Assembly: GCA_951800645.1 (NCBI GenBank)
Contig: CATOIK010000007.1
Span: forward strand, 34,086-98,085
Source of the DNA: an uncultured Eubacteriales bacterium
Lineage (GTDB): Bacteria; Bacillota; Clostridia; Lachnospirales; Lachnospiraceae
Length of the DNA: 64,000 bases
Reading direction: 5' to 3'
A model generated the notes under the pieces. That model was not told the origin of the DNA, ran no database searches, and worked only from the letters and a program-made list of their open reading frames with translations. This document shows, piece by piece, positions 44,261 through 53,495 of this stretch (position 1 is the stretch's first letter; each line of letters begins with the position of its first letter). Both the position numbers and the translations under genes were made by a program.

Positions 44261-45871
44261 ATGAAATTAACATTAGCAGGAATCAAGGACAAAGCTGCCT
44301 GGGAGGCAGCAGGAATCAAGCTTCCGTCTTACGATGCAGCCCAGGTTGCAGAGGAGACAAAAAAAGCCCCTACCTGGGTGCATTTCGGCGCAGGCAACAT
44401 TTTCCGTATTTTTGTAGGCGGTCTGGCAGATAAGCTGATTGCTGCAGGAGAGCTTAAGAAAGGTATCACCTGCGTAGAGACCTTTGACTTTGATGTGATT
44501 GATAAAATATACAAGCCCTACGACAATCTGGTGCTGGCTGTTACCTTAAAGGCAGACGGCTCTACAGATAAAGAAGTAATCGGTTCTCTGACCGAGGCTA
44601 TCAAGGCTCAGTCCGGCGTGGCTGAGGAGTGGAACCGGCTGAAAGAGATTTTTGTAAATCCGGGACTGCAGATGCTGTCCTTCACTATCACAGAGAAGGG
44701 GTATGCTCTGAAGAATGCAGAGGGAAGTTTCTTCCCCTTCATTCAGGCTGATATTGACAATGGTCCGGAGAAGGCAGGTTCTGCCATGGCTGTTGTCTGC
44801 GCCCTGCTGTGGGAGCGCTTTAAGGCAGGCAAATATCCTGTTTCTGTGGTTTCCATGGATAACTGTTCTCACAATGGCGAGAAGCTGCAGAGCTCTATTG
44901 TAACCATGGCAAAAGAGTGGGAGAAGAAGGGCTTTGTAAACGCTGAGTTTGTAGAATACCTCTGTGATGAGAAGCAGGTAGCTTTCCCCTGGAGCATGAT
45001 CGACAAAATCACCCCTCGTCCTGCTGATTCTGTATGCCAGGAGCTGAAAGACGCAGGCGTAGAGGACATGGAGCCGGTTATCACCTCCAAAAAGACTTAT
45101 ATCGCACCGTTTGTAAACGCAGAAGGCCCCCAGTATCTGGTAATTGAGGACAAGTTCCCCAACGGCCGTCCGGCACTGGAGAAGGCTGGCGTTTACATGA
45201 CTGACCGCGACACTGTAAATAAAGTAGAGCGGATGAAGGTTACCACCTGCTTAAATCCGCTGCACACGGCTCTGGCTGTATACGGCTGCGTACTGGGCTA
45301 CACCCTGATTGCAGATGAGATGAAAGATGAGGAGTTAAACAAGCTGGTTCATCAGATTGGCCCGGTAGAGGGCATGCCGGTGGTTACCGACCCAGGCATC
45401 TTATCTCCCATGGATTTCGTGGACGAGGTTATCAATGTCCGCATCCCGAATCCGTTCATGCCGGATGCGCCCCAGCGAATTGCTACGGACACCTCTCAGA
45501 AGGTGGGCATCCGCTACGGCGAGACCATTAAGTCCTATGTGGCTAAGTATGGCGACGCTAAGAAGCTGACTGCAATCCCATTAGCTATTGCAGGATGGTG
45601 CCGCTATCTGCTGGCAGTTCAGGATGACGGACAGAAGTTTGAGCTGTCTCCGGATCCCATGGTTCCGGAACTGACAAAGGCTCTGGAAGGCATTGAGGTT
45701 GGCAAGCCGGAGACCTACAACGGACAGTTAAAGGATATTCTGTCTAATGTGAATATTTTCGGTGTGGATCTTTACGAGGCCGGTATCGGCGAGAAGATCG
45801 AGGAGATGTTCTTAGAGGAGATTGCCGGAGTTGGGGCTGTGAGAGCAACTCTTAAAAAATATCTGGCATAA
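44261..45871 (+). CDS. uxuB: Fructuronate reductase (mannitol dehydrogenase family)
   Basis: 536 residues from ATG 44261; a GTG three codons upstream in the same frame is an alternative. Polyol dehydrogenase features: TWVHFGAGNIFRIFVGG (nucleotide-binding start, ~32-48), VSMDNCSHNGEKLQ (~205), PWSMIDKITPRP and the helical C-terminal domain with KVTTCLNPLHTALAVYGC (~330). In the order uxuA-regulator-uxuB it should reduce D-fructuronate to D-mannonate with NADH. Slightly longer than E. coli UxuB (~486). Tagaturonate reductase (UxaB) is an alternative from the same family, but the context favours UxuB. Confidence 0.87.
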   Translation: MKLTLAGIKDKAAWEAAGIKLPSYDAAQVAEETKKAPTWVHFGAGNIFRIFVGGLADKLIAAGELKKGITCVETFDFDVIDKIYKPYDNLVLAVTLKADGSTDKEVIGSLTEAIKAQSGVAEEWNRLKEIFVNPGLQMLSFTITEKGYALKNAEGSFFPFIQADIDNGPEKAGSAMAVVCALLWERFKAGKYPVSVVSMDNCSHNGEKLQSSIVTMAKEWEKKGFVNAEFVEYLCDEKQVAFPWSMIDKITPRPADSVCQELKDAGVEDMEPVITSKKTYIAPFVNAEGPQYLVIEDKFPNGRPALEKAGVYMTDRDTVNKVERMKVTTCLNPLHTALAVYGCVLGYTLIADEMKDEELNKLVHQIGPVEGMPVVTDPGILSPMDFVDEVINVRIPNPFMPDAPQRIATDTSQKVGIRYGETIKSYVAKYGDAKKLTAIPLAIAGWCRYLLAVQDDGQKFELSPDPMVPELTKALEGIEVGKPETYNGQLKDILSNVNIFGVDLYEAGIGEKIEEMFLEEIAGVGAVRATLKKYLA

Positions 45872-45878
45872 ATAAAAG

Positions 45879-45942
45879 AGGCTGTGCAAATTGTAATGGA
45901 AGCAGAAATGTGCGTAGTTACAATTTGTACAGCCTTCTTCTC
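45879..45942 (+). terminator. Terminator after uxuB
   Basis: AGGCTGTGCAAATTGTAA and TTACAATTTGTACAGCCT form a long stem with one mismatch around a 21-base loop, followed by TCTTCTTCT. Confidence 0.75.
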
Positions 45943-45965
45943 TAGTCCGGGGAACCTTACTCTTT

Positions 45966-46994
45966 TTATACTCCTTCTGCAATCTCATACAGCAGACGCT
46001 CAGAATCTTCCCAGCCCAGGCACGGGTCGGTGATGGATTTGCCGTAGCAGTGCTCGCCAATTTTCTGAGAACCGCCTTCAATGTAGCTTTCAATCATTAC
46101 GCCTTTGATAAAGTTGTTCAGCACATCAGAGTGACGGCGGCTGTGAAGCACTTCCTTGACGATGCGAATCTGCTCCATGTACTTTTTGTTGGAGTTGGAA
46201 TGGTTGGCGTCTACGATGCAGGCCGGGTTAGCCAGATTCCGCTCCATGTAAAGGCTGTGAAGCAGCATCAGATCCTCGTAGTGGTAGTTAGGCAGGCACT
46301 GGCCATGCTTGCTGACAGCGCCCCGCAGGATGGTGTGGGTCAGGGGATTTCCCTCAGTCTTAACCTCCCAGTCCCGCATGATGAACTCGTGGCCGTGCTG
46401 AGCCGCCTGAACGGAGTTCAGCATGACAGATAGATCTCCGCTGGTAGGGTTTTTCATGCCAACCGGAACATGACAGCCGCTGGACACCAGACGGTGCTGC
46501 TGGTTTTCCACAGACCGGGCGCCTACGGCAATGTAGGACATGATGTCGTCTAAGTAGCTGACATTGTCCGGGTAAAGCATTTCATCTGCGGTGGACAGGC
46601 CGGTTTCTTTCAGTACATGCATATGCAGATGACGGATGGCGTGGAGGCCGTCCGCCATGCTGGGACGCTTTTCAGGATCCGGCTGATGCAGCATTCCCTT
46701 GTAGCCTTCTCCGGTAGTCCGGGGCTTGTTGGTGTAGATTCGGGGAATGATGATCAGCTTGTCTTTGGTATCCTCCTGTACCTTTACCAGGCGGCTGGCG
46801 TAGTCTAAAACAGAGTCCTCGTTGTCTGCGGAGCAGGGACCGATGATAACCAGAAATTTATCACTCTGGCCCGTAAGGGCCTTTTTTACTTCCTCATCCC
46901 GTCTGGCCTTGGCAAGAGCGCATTCCGCCGGAAGGGGAAACTGTTCTTTGATTTCTGCCGGAGCAGGCAGTTTGTTGATGAATTCATATCCCAT
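45966..46994 (-). CDS. 3-deoxy-7-phosphoheptulonate (DAHP) synthase, AroF/G/H type
   Basis: 342 residues from ATG 46994, which follows AGAGGAG by seven bases; a 32-residue longer frame has no site. Type I-alpha features: LVIIGPCSADNEDSVLDYASRL, RIYTNKPRTTGEGYKGMLHQPD (PEP and Arg/Lys residues), GARSVENQQHR, NPTSGDL, and late CIVDANHSNSNKKY. It joins PEP and erythrose 4-phosphate, the entry step of aromatic amino acid synthesis. It stands alone with its own promoter; which aromatic end-product inhibits it cannot be read by eye. Confidence 0.93.
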   Translation of the reverse strand: MGYEFINKLPAPAEIKEQFPLPAECALAKARRDEEVKKALTGQSDKFLVIIGPCSADNEDSVLDYASRLVKVQEDTKDKLIIIPRIYTNKPRTTGEGYKGMLHQPDPEKRPSMADGLHAIRHLHMHVLKETGLSTADEMLYPDNVSYLDDIMSYIAVGARSVENQQHRLVSSGCHVPVGMKNPTSGDLSVMLNSVQAAQHGHEFIMRDWEVKTEGNPLTHTILRGAVSKHGQCLPNYHYEDLMLLHSLYMERNLANPACIVDANHSNSNKKYMEQIRIVKEVLHSRRHSDVLNNFIKGVMIESYIEGGSQKIGEHCYGKSITDPCLGWEDSERLLYEIAEGV

Positions 46995-47121
46995 AATTGT
47001 ATCTCCTCTGTTGTGATATGAGACGGCTTGGGTAAACAGATATTTCGCTTTTCTATTTGTCTGTTTTCTTATCCTGCAGACAAGAAGCATCCCTCGCTTC
47101 GCTCGGTCAATTTTGTGTTAC

Positions 47122-47150
47122 ATTATAATACCTGAACCTGGAAATTGCAA
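47122..47150 (-). promoter_or_regulatory. Promoter of the DAHP synthase gene
   Basis: On the minus strand TTGCAA (47150-47145) and consensus TATAAT (47127-47122) are separated by 17 bases. It leaves a leader of about 120 bases before the ATG, in which no known riboswitch or T-box was seen. Confidence 0.7.
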
Positions 47151-47274
47151 CGAAAAATCATATAAAAACTGCGGTTGTCAGAAGTGGAACGATTGCATTT
47201 TTCAGGAGATTGGACTATACTCAGTTTTAGGAATTGCGGTATTATTGCAGAGAATGCAGCAGGAGGAAACAGAC

Positions 47275-48723
47275 ATGGAAATTAAGGCGTTTGACGGAGA
47301 TTTGGAGACGCTGGCAGTGGAGCTTCCGGAGGATATTGCCCGGCTGAAGGCTTCCGGAAATCTGGAATTGGCAAATCGTCTGATTGAGCGGCGGCTTCAA
47401 AAGGATATTCCTCAGATGATGAAAAAGCGGCTTTTGCTGGAACAGGAAATTATGAGGCAGATGCCGGCATCGTATCCCTTTGACTGGCAAAGCGCTGTAG
47501 AGGCAGCTCAGGAAATGTTTCGGGATTTTACGGAAAAGGAGCTGCAGAAGCTTTTGGAGGAAGGGGCCTTTGAGTGGATTTACATAAACGGAGAGATTCA
47601 TCTGAAGGATGATTTTGTGCTGAACCTGGTAAAGACGCGGGAAGATATGGCAGACCGGATTTTACAGCCGGAGGTGTTAAAGGACAAGGAGAAAAATTTC
47701 CAGATGCTGGAGGCTGTAATTGGGGAGATGAAAACCCATGAGCAGGTAACCTGCCGGTTCCATATCCGCAGCACTATGAAGATCAGTCCTGCCATGCAGC
47801 GGCCCGGAAAGAAGATTCAGGTGCAGCTTCCTCTGCCGATCTTGGGAAGCCAGATTCACAATGTGGAGGTTATAAAGGCAGAAGTAAAGGTGCCGGGCTG
47901 CTCTGAAGCAGCAGAAGCATTGATTCAGACTGCACCGGAGGATTTCTCCCAGCGGACTGTTTCCTTTGAGGCTGAGTACCAGGCAGGGATGGAGTTTTCT
48001 GTAGAATTCCGGTTTGAGAATGTTATGAAATACTGGGATTGGGAAAAGGCAGTGGATGAGCGGGAAAAAGCAGGAATCCGGGGCAATGGGGGGTCCGGCA
48101 ATGAGGCATTTCTGCAGGAGCAGCTTCCCCACATTCGTTTCACGCCCTATTTGAAAGCGCTGACAGCAGAGGTCATCGGAACGGAGACCGATGTGTTAAA
48201 GAAAGCAAAGCGGATTTATGATTACATTACTTCTCATGTGATGTACTCCTTTGTCCGTCCTTACTTTACCATTGAGCAGCAGGTTTCCTTTACGGCAGCT
48301 GGATTAAAGGGAGACTGCGGGCTGCAGGCTCTTTTATTCATTACCATGTGCCGCATTGCCGGGATTCCGGCCAGATGGCAGTCCGGCCTTTACACGAACC
48401 CCAGAGGTGTGGGGAATCATGATTGGGCACAGTTTTACATTGCGCCTTACGGCTGGCTGTACGCAGACTGTTCTTTCGGCGGTTCCGCTTACCGGGCAGG
48501 GGCTAAGGAGCGGAGAGAATTTTACTTTGGAAATCTGGAGCCGTATCGGCTGGTGGCGGCATCCCAGTATCAGCATGATTTTGCATTTCCTAAAAAGCAC
48601 CTGCGCCATGACCCTTACGACAATCAGTCCGGCGAGGCAGAGTATGAGGATTTAGGATTAAACGGAGCAGAGGATTTTGAGACCGTGTATGAGATGCTTT
48701 CTCTGGAAATCGAAACTCCTTGA
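47275..48723 (+). CDS. Transglutaminase-like domain protein
   Basis: 482 residues from ATG 47275 (AGGAGG eight bases ahead); a frame reaching 47113 is open but crosses the DAHP synthase promoter region. The N-terminal half is helical and then beta-rich (~160-290) and unassigned. The C-terminal half has the transglutaminase-like catalytic core: Cys in GDCGLQALLFITMCRIAGIP (~345), His in NHDWAQFY (~380) and Asp in ADCSFGG (~395), an intact triad. No signal peptide or membrane helix, so it is probably cytoplasmic. Likely a peptidase or protein cross-linking-like hydrolase; the substrate is unknown. Confidence 0.82.
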   Translation: MEIKAFDGDLETLAVELPEDIARLKASGNLELANRLIERRLQKDIPQMMKKRLLLEQEIMRQMPASYPFDWQSAVEAAQEMFRDFTEKELQKLLEEGAFEWIYINGEIHLKDDFVLNLVKTREDMADRILQPEVLKDKEKNFQMLEAVIGEMKTHEQVTCRFHIRSTMKISPAMQRPGKKIQVQLPLPILGSQIHNVEVIKAEVKVPGCSEAAEALIQTAPEDFSQRTVSFEAEYQAGMEFSVEFRFENVMKYWDWEKAVDEREKAGIRGNGGSGNEAFLQEQLPHIRFTPYLKALTAEVIGTETDVLKKAKRIYDYITSHVMYSFVRPYFTIEQQVSFTAAGLKGDCGLQALLFITMCRIAGIPARWQSGLYTNPRGVGNHDWAQFYIAPYGWLYADCSFGGSAYRAGAKERREFYFGNLEPYRLVAASQYQHDFAFPKKHLRHDPYDNQSGEAEYEDLGLNGAEDFETVYEMLSLEIETP

Positions 48724-48784
48724 CATTTCCCTCATCCCCCATTATAATTTGCCGTATCAGCAAATTTATATTGCAAACAGGCTA

Positions 48785-49152
48785 TGAAAAGAACAAGTAG
48801 CAGTCTGCAGTCCCACACAGAGAGACGCCGGTTGGTGAGAGGCGCGTGGAAGACAGACGGTGAATACATCTTGGAGCTTTACACCGAACACAGGCAGGGA
48901 AGCAGACCGGATTTTTAAGAAAAACGGGCGGCAGCAGTCAGTCAGTAGGCTGTAACGGCAGGCGGCATCCGTTATCGTGCCGGAACATATCTGCAGCAGG
49001 AATTTACCGGAAGCTTTCAGATGCTTTCGGGGAAAGAAATTTATGGCAGAGTGCTCCATGAGGCAGCCGGCGTAAGCCGTCTGTAAATAAAGGTGGTAAC
49101 ACGGGGAAACAGCCTCGTCCTTTTGAATCAGCAAAGGGATGGGGCTTTTTTG
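48785..49152 (+). promoter_or_regulatory. T-box riboswitch, tyrosine-specific, upstream of tyrS
   Basis: The T-box motif GGTGGTAACACGGG lies at 49092-49105. Stem I contains the AG-bulge/distal-loop landmarks AGAGA...CCGGTTGGTGAGAGGCG (48820-48846), and GAATACATC (48863-48871) presents UAC as the specifier, a Tyr codon matching tyrS downstream. The terminator is AGCCTCGTCC with GGGATGGGGCT then TTTTTT (49111-49152). Uncharged tRNA-Tyr should favour the antiterminator and tyrS expression. Most of the 530-base gap before tyrS is this leader; no gene is seen in it. Confidence 0.88.
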
Positions 49153-49153
49153 A

Positions 49154-49171
49154 TTTCATAGGAAAGTTCGC
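49154..49171 (+). repeat. Dispersed repeat, copy D (5' end only)
   Basis: TTTCATAGGAAAGTTCGC follows the T-box terminator U-tract directly and matches the first 18 bases of copy B. The sequence diverges afterwards. It lies between the T-box and the tyrS start. Confidence 0.6.
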
Positions 49172-49254
49172 AGAAAAGTCCGGTGAACCGGACTCTTTGT
49201 TCTCAGACTAAGGCTCATTCCCAGACACAGAAAAAAGAAAGAGAGGAAAGAAAC

Positions 49255-50481
49255 ATGACATGTTATGACGAGTTAGTGGCCCGCGGCCTCATCGCCCAGG
49301 TAACCAACGAAGAAGAAATTAAGAAGATGGTAAACGAGGGAAAGGCTACTTTCTACATTGGCTTTGACCCTACTGCAGACAGCCTGCATGTAGGCCACTT
49401 TATGGCTCTGTGCCTGATGAAGCGGCTGCAGATGGCCGGAAATAAGCCGATTGCTTTAATCGGCGGCGGCACCGGCATGATTGGAGACCCGTCCGGCCGC
49501 AGCGACATGCGCCAGATGATGACTCCGGAGATGATTCAGCACAACTGCGACTGCTTTAAGGTGCAGATGAGCAAGTTCATCGATTTCTCCGATGACAAGG
49601 CGCTGATGGTAAACAACGCAGACTGGCTGTTAAAGCTGAACTATGTTGAACTGCTGCGGGAGGTAGGCGCATGCTTTTCCGTAAACAACATGCTGCGTGC
49701 CGAGTGCTACAAGCAGCGTATGGAGAAAGGCCTCAGCTTTTTAGAGTTTAACTACATGATTATGCAGAGCTACGACTTCTATATGCTGTTCCAGAAATAC
49801 GGCTGCAATATGCAGTTCGGCGGCGATGACCAGTGGAGCAACATGTTGGGCGGCACAGAGCTGATCCGCCGTAAGCTGGGCAAGGACGCCCACGCTATGA
49901 CGATCACCCTGCTTTTAAACTCCGAGGGAAAGAAGATGGGCAAGACTCAGTCCGGCGCTGTCTGGTTAGACCCCAACAAGACCTCTCCCTTCGAGTTCTA
50001 CCAGTACTGGAGAAATGTGGCTGATGCAGATGTGCTGAAATGTCTGCGGATGCTGACTTTCCTGCCTATCGAGCAGATTGATGAGATGGACAAATGGGAA
50101 GGCAGCCAGTTAAATACTGCCAAGGAAATTCTGGCTTACGAGCTGACTAAGCTGGTTCACAGCGAGGAAGATGCAGAGAAGGCAAAGGAGGCGTCCCGCG
50201 CCCTGTTCAGCGGCCAGGGAAGCTTAGAAAACATGCCCAGCTACACCCTGAAAGAGGAGGATTTCCAGGAGGGAGCCATCGATATTCTGGCAGTGCTGCA
50301 GAAGTCCGGTCTGGCTCCCACCCGCTCCGAGGCCAGAAGAAATGTGGAGCAGGGCGGCGTTTCCGTAAACGGCCAGCAGTGCAAGGACATAAAGGCGTCC
50401 TTTACCAGGGATGACTTTATGGGAGACGGTATGGTTGTAAAGCGGGGCAAAAAGAACTTTATGAAGGTAATTGTGGAGTAA
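49255..50481 (+). CDS. tyrS: Tyrosyl-tRNA synthetase
   Basis: 408 residues from ATG 49255 (GAGAGG six bases ahead). The class I HIGH motif is HVGH in PTADSLHVGHF, KMSKS is KMGKT in SEGKKMGKTQSG, the tyrosine pocket includes YDFYMLFQKYGCNMQFGGDDQW, and the C-terminal S4-like RNA-binding domain is present (LAPTRSEARRNVEQGGVSVNG, ~345-365). It charges tRNA-Tyr. Expression is controlled by the upstream T-box with a UAC specifier. Confidence 0.96.
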   Translation: MTCYDELVARGLIAQVTNEEEIKKMVNEGKATFYIGFDPTADSLHVGHFMALCLMKRLQMAGNKPIALIGGGTGMIGDPSGRSDMRQMMTPEMIQHNCDCFKVQMSKFIDFSDDKALMVNNADWLLKLNYVELLREVGACFSVNNMLRAECYKQRMEKGLSFLEFNYMIMQSYDFYMLFQKYGCNMQFGGDDQWSNMLGGTELIRRKLGKDAHAMTITLLLNSEGKKMGKTQSGAVWLDPNKTSPFEFYQYWRNVADADVLKCLRMLTFLPIEQIDEMDKWEGSQLNTAKEILAYELTKLVHSEEDAEKAKEASRALFSGQGSLENMPSYTLKEEDFQEGAIDILAVLQKSGLAPTRSEARRNVEQGGVSVNGQQCKDIKASFTRDDFMGDGMVVKRGKKNFMKVIVE

Positions 50482-50507
50482 GGGTCTGAACAGAACAAGG
50501 TATGAGA

Positions 50508-50541
50508 AAGCCTCCGAAGCCGATGGGTCGGAGGCTTTTCA
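50508..50541 (+). terminator. Terminator after tyrS
   Basis: AAGCCTCCGA and TCGGAGGCTT form a 10-bp stem with a ten-base loop, then TTC. Confidence 0.75.
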
Positions 50542-50544
50542 AGT

Positions 50545-52398
50545 ATGGGGAGATTTATGGAGAAAAAGCAGGTTTTAAAACAGTATTTCGGATACGATGA
50601 TTTTCGTCCGGGGCAGGAGCCGTTGATCGAAAGTATTCTGGCAGGACGGGACACCCTGGGGATTATGCCTACCGGCGCAGGAAAATCCGTCATATATCAG
50701 GTTCCGGCCCTTTTAATGGACGGCATTACCCTGGTAATCTCGCCCCTTATTTCTCTGATGAAGGACCAGGTAGAGGGACTTAACCAGGCGGGAATCCACG
50801 CAGCCTATTTAAACAGCTCTCTGACGATGAATCAGTATTTCAAGGCGCTGGAGTTTGCCCGCATGGGCCGGTATCCCATTATCTATGTGGCGCCGGAGCG
50901 GCTGCTGACCGACAGCTTTCTGGACTTTGCCCTTCACGCCAAAATCGCCATGGTGGCAGTGGACGAGGCTCACTGCGTTTCCCAGTGGGGCCAGGATTTT
51001 CGGCCCAGCTATTTAAAAATTGTGGAATTTATTGACCGGCTGCCGGTTCGGCCCGTAGTCAGCGCCTTTACCGCCACTGCCACGGCCCAGGTGCGGGACG
51101 ATATTATAGATATTTTAAAGCTGCAGGAACCGCTTGTAATGACTACTGGATTTGACCGCAGCAATCTGTATTTTGGAGTAATGTCGCCCAAAGACCGGTA
51201 TGGGGCCATCCGCAATTACATAGAGACTCATCCGGGAGATAGCGGCATCGTCTACTGCCTTACCCGGAAGCATGTGGAGGAGGTCTGCGAGCGTTTGCGA
51301 ACCGATGGTTTTTCTGTAACCCGGTATCACGCCGGGCTGACGGACGCAGAGCGGCGCAAAAATCAGGAGGACTTCTTATATGACCGGGTTGCGATTATGG
51401 TAGCCAGCAATGCCTTCGGCATGGGCATCGACAAGTCCAATGTCCGGTTTGTGCTTCACTATGGAATGCCGAAAAACCTGGAATCCTACTACCAGGAGGC
51501 AGGCCGCGCAGGCCGGGACGGAGAGCCGGCAGAGTGTATCCTCTATTACAGCGGCCAGGATGTGATCACCAACCAGTTTTTTATTGAGCACAATCAGGAT
51601 AATCAGGAACTGGACGATTTTACTCGGCAGTTGGTGCAGGAGCAGGACCGTGAACGGCTGCGGAAGATGACTTTTTACTGCTTTACCAACGAGTGTCTCC
51701 GGGATTACATTCTGCGGTATTTTGGGGAGTATGGCTCCAATTACTGCGGCAACTGTCAGAACTGTCTGACCCAGTTTGAAACGGTGGATGTGACCGACGC
51801 AGCCAGAGCCATGATAAAGTGTGTAGAGGTTAGCCGCCAGCGCTACGGCGTCAATGTGATTTTGGACACCCTTCACGGCGCCAATACGGCAAAAATCCGC
51901 CAGTACCGGATGGACGAAAATCCGGTCTATGGCGTCTTGTCCAAGGTGCCTTCCCATAAGCTTCGCCAGGTGATGAATTTTCTGCTGTTAAACGGTTATC
52001 TGTCAGTGACAGACGATGAATATACCATTGTGAAGCTGACCGGCCGGTCTGCGGAGCTTTGGGCGGAAACTGCACCGCCTCTTATGATGAAGATGGCAAA
52101 GGAGCAGGAGAGAGCGCCAAAGGAAAGCAGGGGGAAAAAGAAGAAGTTAAAGACTGCCGGTTCTGTGGTTCTGACAGAGGAAGAAGAACTGCTGTTTGAA
52201 AAGCTGCGCAGCCTTCGGGCTCAGCTGGCAAGAGAGGAGCAGGTTCCGCCTTACATCGTCTTTTCTGATAAAACACTGGTATTTATGTGCCGTCAGAAGC
52301 CGGCAGATCGAAGCCAGATGCTGGAGGTATCCGGTGTAGGAGAGCATAAGTTTGAAAAATATGGGGAGCGGTTTCTGGCAGCGATTGCGGAAGGCTGA
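50545..52398 (+). CDS. recQ: RecQ-family DNA helicase
   Basis: 617 residues, normal for RecQ. Helicase motifs: FGYDDFRPGQE (motif 0), MPTGAGKSVIYQVPAL (Walker A), VDEAHCVSQWGQDFRPSY (DEAH and the aromatic loop), SAFTATATAQVR and the C-terminal helicase QEAGRAGRDG. The RecQ zinc site has Cys in CFTNECLRDY and CGNCQNC (~372-408), then a winged helix, and an HRDC domain closes it (VPPYIVFSDKTL to the end). It unwinds DNA 3' to 5' in recombinational repair. A second ATG at 50557 could also be the start; the first ATG is kept because GGAGG lies ten bases before it, although that site is within the tyrS terminator stem. Confidence 0.94.
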   Translation: MGRFMEKKQVLKQYFGYDDFRPGQEPLIESILAGRDTLGIMPTGAGKSVIYQVPALLMDGITLVISPLISLMKDQVEGLNQAGIHAAYLNSSLTMNQYFKALEFARMGRYPIIYVAPERLLTDSFLDFALHAKIAMVAVDEAHCVSQWGQDFRPSYLKIVEFIDRLPVRPVVSAFTATATAQVRDDIIDILKLQEPLVMTTGFDRSNLYFGVMSPKDRYGAIRNYIETHPGDSGIVYCLTRKHVEEVCERLRTDGFSVTRYHAGLTDAERRKNQEDFLYDRVAIMVASNAFGMGIDKSNVRFVLHYGMPKNLESYYQEAGRAGRDGEPAECILYYSGQDVITNQFFIEHNQDNQELDDFTRQLVQEQDRERLRKMTFYCFTNECLRDYILRYFGEYGSNYCGNCQNCLTQFETVDVTDAARAMIKCVEVSRQRYGVNVILDTLHGANTAKIRQYRMDENPVYGVLSKVPSHKLRQVMNFLLLNGYLSVTDDEYTIVKLTGRSAELWAETAPPLMMKMAKEQERAPKESRGKKKKLKTAGSVVLTEEEELLFEKLRSLRAQLAREEQVPPYIVFSDKTLVFMCRQKPADRSQMLEVSGVGEHKFEKYGERFLAAIAEG

Positions 52399-52472
52399 TT
52401 CCGTCCGGAAATACAGGGCTTGCAGAAACATCCCGATGCATTTACAATAGAAACCATAGGAGATATGGGACA

Positions 52473-53480
52473 TTGAAGAAACAGATTTTAGCTGCCCTTT
52501 TGGCAGCGTCAGCCTTTTTAGGAGGCTGTCAGATGATGGAACAAAAACAGGAAATCCCTACAGTGACACTGACTCTGGCAAACAACCTGCCTGCTCAAAA
52601 CAGCACCAGTAAAGCGATCGACTGGTTTGCGGCGGAGGTGGAGGAGCGCAGCAGCGGACGGATTCATGTGGAGGTGTATCACGGCAGCGTGCTGGGAGAT
52701 TCTCCCTCCTGTCTGGAGCAGCTTCGCTACGGCGGCATTGATATGGTAAAAACTGATGAATCGGCCCTTGCCAATTATGTGCCGGAGTATTTTGCCTTTG
52801 TTATGCCTTATGTGTACCAGGATACGGAGCATTTCCGGAAAGTGCACCGGGGTGAAATCGGAATGGAGATTCTGCGGGGCAGCGCCATGGCGGAAAATCA
52901 GATGTACGGCCTGACTTATTACGATGGCGGAGCCAGGGGATTCTTCAGCAAAAAGCCTGTTTATACGCTTAAGGACATAAGCGGGATGCTGGTGCGGGTG
53001 CAGGGCTCCCGGCTGATGATGTCCATGGCAGAAGCCCTGGGGGCAAACCCGGTGGTACTGGAGTACGATGAGGTGATGGGGGCTTTATTAAAAGGCGGCG
53101 TGGATGCGGCGGAAAATTCTCTGGTGAATTACGCCCAGGAAGGCTATGCCTCCACTGCGCCTTACTATATTGAAGACGGCCATACCCGGATTGCAGACAT
53201 TCTGGTAATGAGCACGGTCATGCGTTCCAAGTTAAGTAAGGCAGATCTGGAGATGATAGATGAGGTAGCCCTGGAATCCTGGGAGTATCAGCAGAAGCTG
53301 TGGGACGAGGCGGAGCAGCAGGTGCGGGAGCAGCTGGCAGAGCAGCAGACGGCAGTGTTTACTCCAGACGATACAGTCCTGCAGAAATTTCGGAGCGCCT
53401 GTGAGCCGATCTGGGCTTCCTATGATGATGGAGTTTATCTGGATCTGATTGACCGGATTGTGGCGGCAGGACGGATGTAA
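52473..53480 (+). CDS. TRAP transporter solute-binding lipoprotein (DctP type)
   Basis: 335 residues starting at TTG 52473 with AGGAG ten bases ahead. A lipoprotein signal with LGGC lipobox near residue 19 (AASAFLGGCQ) is followed by the DctP fold: LANNLPAQNSTSKAIDWFAAEVEERS, HGSVLGDSPSCLEQLRYGGIDM, the Arg-containing GMLVRVQGSRLMMSMAEALGANP (substrate carboxylate binding) and GGVDAAENSLVNY. It would capture an organic acid outside the membrane for a DctQM permease. No DctQ or DctM gene is in the window, so the partner is elsewhere or lost. rsmH follows 16 bases later. Confidence 0.9.
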   Translation: MKKQILAALLAASAFLGGCQMMEQKQEIPTVTLTLANNLPAQNSTSKAIDWFAAEVEERSSGRIHVEVYHGSVLGDSPSCLEQLRYGGIDMVKTDESALANYVPEYFAFVMPYVYQDTEHFRKVHRGEIGMEILRGSAMAENQMYGLTYYDGGARGFFSKKPVYTLKDISGMLVRVQGSRLMMSMAEALGANPVVLEYDEVMGALLKGGVDAAENSLVNYAQEGYASTAPYYIEDGHTRIADILVMSTVMRSKLSKADLEMIDEVALESWEYQQKLWDEAEQQVREQLAEQQTAVFTPDDTVLQKFRSACEPIWASYDDGVYLDLIDRIVAAGRM

Positions 53481-53495
53481 AGGAGGTTTCATAAA

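Noticed and set aside
46995..47121. DAHP synthase leader as a possible aromatic amino acid T-box or attenuator
   Set aside because: No T-box motif, no terminator hairpin with U-tract and no leader peptide rich in aromatic codons.
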